A program made the translations under genes and the position numbers. A DNA stretch of 64,000 bases from an uncultured Bacilli bacterium (GTDB lineage: Bacteria > Bacillota_I > Bacilli_A > RF39 > UBA660), in assembly GCA_934157235.1 (NCBI GenBank), contig CAKPHH010000001.1, positions 186,001 to 250,000 on the forward strand, written 5' to 3'. This document shows positions 44,638-52,393 of this stretch, piece after piece. Numbering within the stretch: the stretch's first letter is position 1; the number at the start of each line of letters is the position of its first letter. The notes below the pieces were generated by a model. The model made no database searches. It was given only the letters and a program-made list of their open reading frames with translations, and was not told where the DNA came from.

Positions 44638-45585
44638 ATGAAATATAAAAAGAAACAACTGTTTAGCAGCAAAATTTTCATTATATTATGCTTAATCTTT
44701 TTAATATATTGCATATTTTGCTGGTATAAAATAGCAATAAAAACAAAAGAAAGTCAAGCTTGGGTAAAAGAACAATACGCTTTATGCGAAGAGTACCAAT
44801 CATTATCAAGTGAACAAGAAAAAGAAAATTTTCAAAATAAAAACAAAGAATTTAATATAAATAATACTACTTGTGAAAAAATAAGTAATTCTAAAGGCTT
44901 ACCATATAGTGCTTATCATGTATATTATAATTTTTTTGTTAACAATGATTATTTATTTATTATATGTACACCAATTATAATACTATTTCCGTTTCTATAT
45001 ATAATATCGAGGGAATTAAAAAACAACGTGATTAAAAATTACTGCTTAAGAAAAGATTATAAAGAATATATAAAATACATATTTAAAACAGCCTATAAAA
45101 ACATATTTATAATTCCTATATTTGTAATCATTACATTTATAATTTCTTATATCATCTCTGGAAAAAATCTGAATCCAGTAACCGATCAGGCACTTAATCT
45201 TGCCTTACCAAATATCCAATTTATAAATAATAAAGTTTTTCCGATAGTGTATTTTGTTACCTTACTATTAGAAGTTGGTCTATACATAAATATTGGTTTA
45301 ATTGTACAAAGTAAAACAAAAAATTATATTGTTGCCTTACTTGAAAGTGAGCTATTTATATTTTTTATCTGGTGTTTTAGTATAATAATATTTGGTAATA
45401 TAGGAAGTTATTACTTCAATCTTAATCCAAATAATTTCAATTTAATGAATCTATATACTTGGCACGGTATAGATAATATGTATGCACATCTAATTTTTAA
45501 TATCGTTTTATATTTAATAAGTTTATTTTTAGCCATACGTTCATATACCAATAAAGAAAAATTAATCAATATATGTGAAAGGTAG
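44638..45585 (+). CDS. ABC transporter-associated membrane protein 1
   Basis: This 315-residue protein has about six transmembrane helices (first about 12-32; others roughly 97-115, 150-170, 195-220, 230-250, 275-300) and a soluble extracytoplasmic segment after the first. The domain order resembles ABC-2-type permeases of gut Bacillota operons. It is the first gene of an operon with one ATPase and two further membrane proteins. No named family is recognised with confidence. Confidence 0.72.
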   Translation: MKYKKKQLFSSKIFIILCLIFLIYCIFCWYKIAIKTKESQAWVKEQYALCEEYQSLSSEQEKENFQNKNKEFNINNTTCEKISNSKGLPYSAYHVYYNFFVNNDYLFIICTPIIILFPFLYIISRELKNNVIKNYCLRKDYKEYIKYIFKTAYKNIFIIPIFVIITFIISYIISGKNLNPVTDQALNLALPNIQFINNKVFPIVYFVTLLLEVGLYINIGLIVQSKTKNYIVALLESELFIFFIWCFSIIIFGNIGSYYFNLNPNNFNLMNLYTWHGIDNMYAHLIFNIVLYLISLFLAIRSYTNKEKLINICER

Positions 45586-45593
45586 GTAAAAAT

Positions 45594-46235
45594 ATGAAAA
45601 TCGAAGTAAAAAACTTATCCAAAAAGTTTAAAAATGTAACTGTAGTAGATAATGTTAATATCTCATTTAAATCAGGAAAAATATATGGAATAGTCGGTTC
45701 AAATGGTTCTGGAAAAAGTGTGTTTTTAAAAATGTTGTGTGCCTTTTATATTCCAACCGAGGGTTGCATTTTACAAGATGGTTTTGATTATATTAAAGCA
45801 AATTCTTTTCCAAGAGATACTAGAGCCTTAATTGAAACACCATCTTTCATTCCAAGCTTAACTGGTTATGAAAACTTAAAGTTACTAGCGAGTATTCAAA
45901 ATAAAATTACTGATGAAGCTATATTTGATGCCTTAAAGAAATGTAACCTATATGCAGAAAAAGATAAAAAATATGGTGAATATTCTCTCGGAATGAAACA
46001 AAAGTTAGGTATTGCTCAAGCTATAATGGAAAACCCACAAGTCATAATTTTAGATGAACCATTTAATGGTATTGATGAAAAATCCGTAAAGAAAATACGA
46101 GATTTATTATTAAAAATGAAAGAGGAAAACAAGTTAATAATTATAACAAGCCATATAAAAGAAGATATAAAGAGTATAGCTGATGAAACATACAAATTTG
46201 AAGAAGGAAAATTACGAAAATATAATGTTAAATAG
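45594..46235 (+). CDS. ABC transporter ATP-binding protein
   Basis: This 213-residue ATPase has Walker A GSNGSGKS (35-42), signature YSLGMKQKLG (130-139; SLGMK instead of LSGGQ) and Walker B VIILDEPFNGID (150-161). It is shorter than most and lacks a C-terminal extension. The membrane proteins flanking it (44638, 46225, 47001) are presumed partners. The ATG has AGGTAAA upstream. Confidence 0.9.
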   Translation: MKIEVKNLSKKFKNVTVVDNVNISFKSGKIYGIVGSNGSGKSVFLKMLCAFYIPTEGCILQDGFDYIKANSFPRDTRALIETPSFIPSLTGYENLKLLASIQNKITDEAIFDALKKCNLYAEKDKKYGEYSLGMKQKLGIAQAIMENPQVIILDEPFNGIDEKSVKKIRDLLLKMKEENKLIIITSHIKEDIKSIADETYKFEEGKLRKYNVK

Positions 46236-46983
46236 TCTAAAGAGAACATTTTCATATACTAAATACATATTAGATACAGAAAAATTCAAAATAATATTTT
46301 TAACTATATTATTAACTTGTTTTTTATGTACATTTAACCTCATATCAAACGTATCATATTCTGAAGCAATTTTTGATTATATAAGTAGTTCAATGTTCGT
46401 ATTTCCATTAATGATTATCCTATTTATATCATCAAGTATTTTCTTAGAACATTATGATAAAAATTATTCATTTCTAATAAGATACTCAAGCAAAGAGAAC
46501 TATCTAAAATACCTGCTAATATCTGTGTCACTAGGAAATTTAATAATATATTTATCAGCTATAACTATAGGAATATTATTTGTTAGTCTGCGTTACTTTG
46601 GAATGATTAGTTTTACTCAAGTTGAATATTATAATATATCATATATAACATATAGTATTTTTTTCATAACAAAACTATATATAGTCACTAATCTCCTAGC
46701 CTTAATAGGAATATGCATATATAAATTACTCGGAAAGATTGTGGGATATATTTACTATCTAACAATTGCAGTGATTTACTACTGCTTCCCAATCTCATCA
46801 AACATAATTAGTAATTTTACATTTGAAAGCCTAAATTTTAAATACTACTTAGTTCCAATTCCATATGTTTCATTTTTAAAAGAAATAGCAAATTCCATAA
46901 TTTTTATATGCACCACAATATTATTGTTGACCGCATTAATAGTAATTACAACGAATTTTAAAAAAATAAAAATAGATGAATAA
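46225..46983 (+). CDS. ABC transporter-associated membrane protein 2
   Basis: This is a roughly 252-residue protein with six predicted transmembrane helices. I chose ATG 46225, which overlaps the ATPase stop; an in-frame ATG at 46183 would extend it by 14 residues and overlap 53 bp of the ATPase gene. SSIFLEHYDKNYSFLIRYS (about 70-90) is a charged cytoplasmic loop. AAGGAAAA lies 14-20 nt upstream of the chosen start, so the choice is provisional. Confidence 0.68.
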   Translation: MLNSLKRTFSYTKYILDTEKFKIIFLTILLTCFLCTFNLISNVSYSEAIFDYISSSMFVFPLMIILFISSSIFLEHYDKNYSFLIRYSSKENYLKYLLISVSLGNLIIYLSAITIGILFVSLRYFGMISFTQVEYYNISYITYSIFFITKLYIVTNLLALIGICIYKLLGKIVGYIYYLTIAVIYYCFPISSNIISNFTFESLNFKYYLVPIPYVSFLKEIANSIIFICTTILLLTALIVITTNFKKIKIDE

Positions 46984-47000
46984 CAAATAGAGGATATTAT

Positions 47001-47678
47001 ATGAAATACATATTTTTAAAAAATGCTATCAAATCAAAGAAAAATCTCATAAAAATCTTTCTAATGCAACTGTTTTTAATAATTACATATATAGCTATAA
47101 ATGGAAGTACTATAATTTTTCTTGAATTAAGTGATTATATAAGTTTCCTCGGATTAGGCAGCATAAATGGAGCAACTATTTTTTACGCTTTAATAAAAGT
47201 AATCGGTTACTTAATAATTATTTATGCTATCATAAAAGTGTTCACGGACAACATCGTATCATCAATCGAATACATTATGTTGCGTTCAAACAACAAAAAG
47301 TTTATTCTTTTAGAAATATTAAATTTGGTGATTTATGTACTCATAATGCGAACGATTATTAATACCACAGTAGCCATTTGCTTTACCATTTTTAACTCTA
47401 GTATTCCATATACAGACTATTTTTATGTATATTTAAAAGATATTCTATTCTTTTTAAACTTATCATTAATAACAACCTCAATACTAAATATATTAAGTTT
47501 AGAAGGATTTAAAAAGTATTTAACTATATTTCCATTATTATTAATTGCAACAACGATATATATAAATTTATATGATATTTCTATATACATTTACCTAATT
47601 TTCTTAATAATATTAACCGCAATTAATTTAGTAACTTTCATCCCTTCAAGGTTTTATGACACATATTGTACAAAATAA
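47001..47678 (+). CDS. ABC transporter-associated membrane protein 3
   Basis: This 225-residue protein is almost entirely hydrophobic, with about six helices and a short charged loop (SSIEYIMLRSNNKKFILLEI, about 89-108). That loop resembles the one in the preceding protein (LIRYSSKENYLKYLL), so the two may be divergent halves of a heterodimeric permease. AGAGGATA precedes the ATG. A terminator follows. Substrate unknown; similar one-ATPase, several-permease sets serve bacteriocin immunity. Confidence 0.7.
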   Translation: MKYIFLKNAIKSKKNLIKIFLMQLFLIITYIAINGSTIIFLELSDYISFLGLGSINGATIFYALIKVIGYLIIIYAIIKVFTDNIVSSIEYIMLRSNNKKFILLEILNLVIYVLIMRTIINTTVAICFTIFNSSIPYTDYFYVYLKDILFFLNLSLITTSILNILSLEGFKKYLTIFPLLLIATTIYINLYDISIYIYLIFLIILTAINLVTFIPSRFYDTYCTK

Positions 47679-47710
47679 AAGATTCAAGGAACTAGTCTTG
47701 AATCTTTTTT
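47678..47710. terminator. Rho-independent terminator between convergent operons
   Basis: AAAGATTCAAG (47678-47688) pairs with CTTGAATCTTT (47697-47707), followed by T. The A-rich left arm lets it also serve the TetR gene on the other strand. Confidence 0.9.
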
Positions 47711-47739
47711 GTTATATTTATTTTTTGAACAAAAGTCTT

Positions 47740-48306
47740 TTAATACAAATTATCAGGTAATAACTTATCTAAGTAACCTAAAATATCATCTTTCGTATAT
47801 TTATTTGGTTCTCTAAGATACATAGAACATACATTAATAACGGCACTTACATAAAACATTGTTAGTACCTCAGCTGGTATTTCACTATTGTAATTATTTT
47901 CACTTTCAATATGATTTCTAACATCCATTAACAAAGTATTTCTAATCATATCGTTTGCCACACTGTTATTATTATTCTTAATAATAGAAGAGTAGAAGAA
48001 TACATTCTCACTAATATGTTCAAACAACAATTCAATCATTTGCATATAAAATTCTTTTTTACTCGAAATATTAGTATTAGATTTTAATTTTTCAATTAAA
48101 CCATTCTCTATATCTTTCATTAAAGCATATAAAAGCTCATATTTATCATTAAAATGATCATAGAAGGTAGATCTATTAGTTAAAGCAACTCTACATATAT
48201 CCGCCACTTTGATATCCTCAAAAGGTTTATCCTTCATCATGACTAATAATCCATCATATAAACTCTTTTTAGTTTTAATTACTCTTAAATCTTCCTTTTT
48301 ATCCAT
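47740..48306 (-). CDS. TetR/AcrR-family regulator
   Basis: This 188-residue repressor has the N-terminal helix-turn-helix (about 10-55; FEDIKVADICRVALTNRSTFYDHF) and a TetR-type C-terminal helical ligand domain. It is divergently transcribed from the MMPL transporter gene, the classic arrangement for a repressor of an efflux pump. Its ATG is preceded by AGGTGATG on the minus strand. The ligand is unknown; a lipid or hydrophobic compound would fit an MMPL pump (inference). Confidence 0.9.
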   Translation of the reverse strand: MDKKEDLRVIKTKKSLYDGLLVMMKDKPFEDIKVADICRVALTNRSTFYDHFNDKYELLYALMKDIENGLIEKLKSNTNISSKKEFYMQMIELLFEHISENVFFYSSIIKNNNNSVANDMIRNTLLMDVRNHIESENNYNSEIPAEVLTMFYVSAVINVCSMYLREPNKYTKDDILGYLDKLLPDNLY

Positions 48307-48324
48307 TTACATCACCTACAGACT

Positions 48325-48352
48325 ATTATATACCTAAAATACATCTTGTAAA
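48325..48352 (-). promoter_or_regulatory. TetR gene promoter
   Basis: On the minus strand, TTTACA (48347-48352) and TATAAT (48325-48330) are separated by 16 bp. It sits next to an inverted-repeat operator candidate. Confidence 0.75.
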
Positions 48353-48410
48353 GATAAACGACGCAAAGTTGGTTAAATACACTGCTTTTAGCATACAATT
48401 GTCGTTTATC
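48353..48410. promoter_or_regulatory. inverted repeats in the TetR-MMPL intergenic region
   Basis: GATAAACGAC (48353-48362) and GTCGTTTATC (48401-48410) are perfect inverted repeats 38 nt apart. The first touches the TetR -35; the second lies next to a TACAAT -10 candidate (48394-48399) for the MMPL gene, and partly overlaps ACAATTGT. They are good candidates for TetR sites controlling both directions. Confidence 0.55.
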
Positions 48411-48414
48411 AAAC

Positions 48415-48444
48415 AAAAAAGAACATAATTTACTGGTCTTTTTT
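48415..48444 (+). terminator. terminator-like hairpin in the MMPL leader (attenuator candidate)
   Basis: AAAAAAGAaC pairs with GTCTTTTTT (one bulged A), ending in six T. It lies between the MMPL promoter region and the start codon at 48488, with no gene between, so it may terminate leader transcripts. Confidence 0.5.
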
Positions 48445-48487
48445 CTTATAAAGCATAGAATTAATTATGCGAAGAGGAGGAAAGAGT

Positions 48488-50551
48488 ATGAAAAAAATCG
48501 CAGAAAAAATAACTAATAACAGTATTTTAGTTCTAGTGATAAGTATCCTTCTTTTTATAGTATCAATTTTTGGTTACGTAAATACTAGAGTAAATTACGA
48601 TATTTTAGTTTATTTACCAGACACAATCGACACCATAAAAGGAGAAAATATTTTAACTGATGAATTTGGTATTGGCTCATATGCCTTTGTTATGACCGGT
48701 GAGAAAGATTCAGAACAAATACTGGAATTAGAAGATAAAATAAAAGATATTAACGCTGTAAAGGAAGTCTACAGTATTGCTGATGTCTTAGGTACTACAA
48801 TTCCTTATGATATGTTACCTGATGAAATACAAGATAAACTATATAAGGATAATGAAACGATCATCTTTGTTACTTTCGATGGTACAACTTCTGAAGATAC
48901 TACAATCGAAGCTGTAAGAGAATTACGTAAAGTAGTAGATGATGCTAGTAAAGTAAGTAGTATGACATCTATGGTTATTGATACCATGGACTTATCAAAT
49001 GGTGAATTAATTGCTTATGTATCAATTGCTGTTGTCTTCTGTTTATTAATACTTCTAGCAACAACAGATTCCTACATAATACCTTTTTTATTACTAGGAA
49101 ATATTGGTATAGCAATTATTTATAATATGGGTAGTAACTACTTCTTAGGAGATATAAGTTATATCACACAATCAATCTCAGCTGTCCTACAACTAGGAGT
49201 AACAACAGACTTCTCAATATTCTTATATCATAAATATGAAGATTCTAAAAAGAAAATCAAAGATAAAAAGAAAGCTATGGCAGATGCTATTGTTCAAACC
49301 TTTAAATCAATATTAGGTTCATCTCTAACTACATTTGCTGGTTTCTTAGCACTATGTACTATGGATTTATTATTAGGTAAAGATATCGGAATCGTTATGG
49401 CAAAAGGTGTTCTATGTGGACTAATATGTGTTGTCACAATATTCCCATCTTTCTTACTAATCTTTGATAAACAAATTGAAAAATCAAAACACAAAGTATT
49501 ATTACCTAAATTTGAAAAGTTACCAAAATTTATTATTTCAAAACAAAAATTCATTTTAATAGCTTTTGTTCTATTAATGATACCAGCTTATATTGGTAAT
49601 AGTAATAATGATGTTTATTATAAACTTGATGAGTCTCTTCCAAAAGATTTAGCCTTCAATGTCGCAAATAATGACTTAGCAAAAAAATTTGGTATAACAT
49701 CCCCTGAAATAATTATCTTAGATAAAAACATTTCTAGTAGTGAAATAGAGTCTCTTACTACTGAATTAAAAGAAGTTAAAGGAATAGATTTGGTCCTATC
49801 ACCAAGTGAATTAGTAAATAATGGTCTAGAAACAATTCTTCCAGATAGCTTACAAGAAATGTTCAATAACGATAAATATCAATTAATCTTAACCAATTCA
49901 ACTTATGAAATAGCTTCAGATGATTTAAATAATCAACTAACAGCAGTAAATAAAATAGTTCATAAATATGATAAAAAAGCTATAGTTGCTGGTGAAGGTG
50001 CTCTAATGAAAGATTTAATTACCATAGCCGATCATGATTTCAACATGGTTAACTATACTTCTCTAGCTGTTATCTTTGTTATTATGCTAATCGTTTTAAA
50101 ATCATTAAGTCTACCAATTGTCTTAAGTTTAGTAATTGAATTCGCTATATTTGTTAACATGTCAATTGCATATTATACCGGAACATCTCTTCCGTTTATA
50201 GCCTCAATCGTTGTTGGAACAATTCAGTTAGGAGCGACAATTGATTATGCTATTTTAATGTCCACTAAGTACATTGAAGAAAGACAAAATAGTTCTAATA
50301 AAGAAAAATGTATGGAAAAAACACTACAATTTACAATACCATCTATTATTACATCCGCTCTATGTTTCTTTGCCGCAACAGCAAGTGTTGGTTTCTATAC
50401 AAAAATCGATATGATTGGTTCAATCTGTAACTTACTAGCTAGAGGTTCACTAATCAGTATGGTAGCTGTTATCTTCATCTTACCATCATTATTAATGTTG
50501 TGTGATAAGATAATTTTAAAAAATAAAAATGCTAAGAAAGAAGGAATTTAA
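48488..50551 (+). CDS. MMPL-family RND transporter
   Basis: This 687-residue inner-membrane transporter has twelve helices in two repeats. After a helix (about 10-30) and an extracytoplasmic domain (DILVYLPDTIDTIKGENIL), helices cluster at about 180-330 (with AVLQLGVTTDFSIFLYHKYE) and about 510-670 (with VVGTIQLGATIDYAILMSTK). The two TDFSI/IDYAI motifs are the proton-coupling Asp positions of the MMPL family. AGGAGG lies 7 nt before ATG 48488, which is preferred over ATG 48467. It is probably under the TetR repressor and 1 nt from a secreted partner. Confidence 0.92.
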   Translation: MKKIAEKITNNSILVLVISILLFIVSIFGYVNTRVNYDILVYLPDTIDTIKGENILTDEFGIGSYAFVMTGEKDSEQILELEDKIKDINAVKEVYSIADVLGTTIPYDMLPDEIQDKLYKDNETIIFVTFDGTTSEDTTIEAVRELRKVVDDASKVSSMTSMVIDTMDLSNGELIAYVSIAVVFCLLILLATTDSYIIPFLLLGNIGIAIIYNMGSNYFLGDISYITQSISAVLQLGVTTDFSIFLYHKYEDSKKKIKDKKKAMADAIVQTFKSILGSSLTTFAGFLALCTMDLLLGKDIGIVMAKGVLCGLICVVTIFPSFLLIFDKQIEKSKHKVLLPKFEKLPKFIISKQKFILIAFVLLMIPAYIGNSNNDVYYKLDESLPKDLAFNVANNDLAKKFGITSPEIIILDKNISSSEIESLTTELKEVKGIDLVLSPSELVNNGLETILPDSLQEMFNNDKYQLILTNSTYEIASDDLNNQLTAVNKIVHKYDKKAIVAGEGALMKDLITIADHDFNMVNYTSLAVIFVIMLIVLKSLSLPIVLSLVIEFAIFVNMSIAYYTGTSLPFIASIVVGTIQLGATIDYAILMSTKYIEERQNSSNKEKCMEKTLQFTIPSIITSALCFFAATASVGFYTKIDMIGSICNLLARGSLISMVAVIFILPSLLMLCDKIILKNKNAKKEGI

Positions 50552-50552
50552 T

Positions 50553-52175
50553 ATGAAAAATATGAATAAAGTTATCTCAAGTATTCTAATATCTAGTATG
50601 TTATTAACTCCTGTTTCTACATTTGCTTTAACTAAAGAAGAAACAATCTATGCTAACTTAAATTATGATGGTAAAGTAGAAAAAGCAACTGTTAATAATC
50701 ATCTATCCAATTTAGAAAAAGGTACAATTACTGATGATACAGAATTACAAAAAATTCTAAATATCAATGGCAAAGAAAAATACACTCTAGAAAATGGTAT
50801 AATTAGTTGGAATTCTAAAGGAAAAGATATTTATTACCAAGGAACTTCTACTAAAACTTTACCAATTACTGTTAACGCTAAGTATTATTTAAATGGTAAA
50901 GAAACTAAAGCTAAAGACTTAGTTGGTAAAAAAGGTAAAATTACTATTAAATTGAATTTAACTAATAATTCTTACAATAATTATTATAAACAATATACAC
51001 CATTCGTTGTAACCATTGGAACAACTCTAAATAATAAGAATAATTCTAATATTACTATTACTAATGGTAAAGTAACCTCAACTGGTAATAAAAGTATGCT
51101 AGTTGCTATTGCTACACCTGGCTTATATGAAAGTATTGGTCTAGAACAATTAAAAGATTTAAATAGTATTGAAATAAACTATACAACAACGAACTTCTCT
51201 TTAAATAACATTTATTTAGTAACAACACCTAAACTATTATCAGAAAGCGATTTAGCTGTTTTTGATAAAATGGATAGCTTATCATACTCAATAAATACTC
51301 TTCAAGATAGTATGAATAAAGTAGTACTAGGTGCTAATGATTTAAAAGTTGGTACTGAAAAACTTGCCGTTGGAGCTAATACTTTAGTAAGTAAATATGA
51401 ACTTATTTATAATGGAATTGAGAATTTAAAAAATGGTACAGTTGATTTAACTAATGGAATAGAAAAAATTATTGGAACTCTAGAAGATATTAAAAAACAA
51501 CTAGAAGAAGAACAAACTACTCCTGAAGCTCTTGCTAGTGCAAAAGCATTACAAGACCTTCAAAAATCAAATGCCAATATGTTAAACAAATTAAAACAAG
51601 CATTTAATAATGATCAAGCAGAAATTCTAAAAGCAAAACAAGCTGCTGCAAAATGTAATTTAGGAACTGAAACAGATGAACAAAAATTAGCTCTTTGCTT
51701 AATACAAGAAGGCTTAAACGAACAACAAATATCCGCTTTACCATATCTATTATTAATCGAAAATAACAGTAACGCGATTACAACACTTAATACTAAATTA
51801 TCGGCATCAGTTTCTACCATAAATACTATGATTGCTACCTTAGAAGAAGCCCTAGCTGATGCCAAAAAAGGTTCAAGTGATTTAACAGCTGGCTTAGATA
51901 CTCTAACTGCCGGAGTAAACTTAATTGAAGAAAAGACTAAAGAATTAGGTATAGGTTTAAATACTGCTCTAACAGGTACAACCACTCTAGCAAATGGTCT
52001 TGAACAAATAAATAGTGAAGGAATAAATAAATTATCTTCAACTACTAAAACACTAAATTATTATTCATCAAGAGTAAAATCATTAGTAAGGATTTCTAAA
52101 GAATATAATGGTTACCAAACCTCTTCAGCAACTAACTCAACATTTATTTATAAAATGAAAGCTTTAACGAAATAA
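50553..52175 (+). CDS. secreted heptad-repeat protein co-encoded with the MMPL transporter
   Basis: This 540-residue protein has a Sec signal peptide (residues 1-27, SMLLTPVSTFA just before the mature end). A beta-rich N-terminal region (about 30-220) is followed by leucine/glycine heptads such as KVGTEKLAVGANTLVS and LKNGTVDLTNGIEKII, an Ala/Lys-rich stretch (about 320-400) and more heptads (KKGSSDLTAGLDTLTAG and TTTLANGLEQI). YhgE/Pip-type proteins carry similar repeats beside membrane domains; here the membrane part is the preceding MMPL protein. It could act as an extracytoplasmic adaptor (inference). No C-terminal anchor. Confidence 0.82.
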   Translation: MKNMNKVISSILISSMLLTPVSTFALTKEETIYANLNYDGKVEKATVNNHLSNLEKGTITDDTELQKILNINGKEKYTLENGIISWNSKGKDIYYQGTSTKTLPITVNAKYYLNGKETKAKDLVGKKGKITIKLNLTNNSYNNYYKQYTPFVVTIGTTLNNKNNSNITITNGKVTSTGNKSMLVAIATPGLYESIGLEQLKDLNSIEINYTTTNFSLNNIYLVTTPKLLSESDLAVFDKMDSLSYSINTLQDSMNKVVLGANDLKVGTEKLAVGANTLVSKYELIYNGIENLKNGTVDLTNGIEKIIGTLEDIKKQLEEEQTTPEALASAKALQDLQKSNANMLNKLKQAFNNDQAEILKAKQAAAKCNLGTETDEQKLALCLIQEGLNEQQISALPYLLLIENNSNAITTLNTKLSASVSTINTMIATLEEALADAKKGSSDLTAGLDTLTAGVNLIEEKTKELGIGLNTALTGTTTLANGLEQINSEGINKLSSTTKTLNYYSSRVKSLVRISKEYNGYQTSSATNSTFIYKMKALTK

Positions 52176-52184
52176 CTCTCTCAT

Positions 52185-52247
52185 AAAAAATAGACAATAG
52201 CTCTAAATTTAATAAGAATTAAGTTTAAAGTTCACGTCTATTTTTTT
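52185..52247 (+). terminator. branched Rho-independent terminator
   Basis: AAAAAATAGAC (52185-52195) pairs with GTCTATTTTTTT (52236-52247), enclosing an inner TAAATTTAAT/ATTAAGTTTA stem. It closes the MMPL operon. Confidence 0.75.
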
Positions 52248-52302
52248 ATGTCTATATTTTATTTTCTTCTCATACTAGCAAAAAATATGTTATTATATAA
52301 GT

Positions 52303-52371
52303 GAATGCAACCCAAAGTTTACAAAATTCCAAGTAAAGTTGGTAGAATGCAACCAACAATTATCGTACTAT
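52303..52371 (+). promoter_or_regulatory. promoter with conserved operator-like box (copy 2) and extra half-site
   Basis: The box at 52323-52356 matches 38760-38793. Its GAATGCAACC (52345-52354) recurs upstream at 52303-52312. A TACTAT -10 candidate lies at 52366-52371, at exactly the same offset from the box as the TATAAT of copy 1. It precedes the XRE-membrane regulator, suggesting autoregulation. Confidence 0.75.
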
Positions 52372-52393
52372 TAATAGCGAAAGAGGTGATTTT

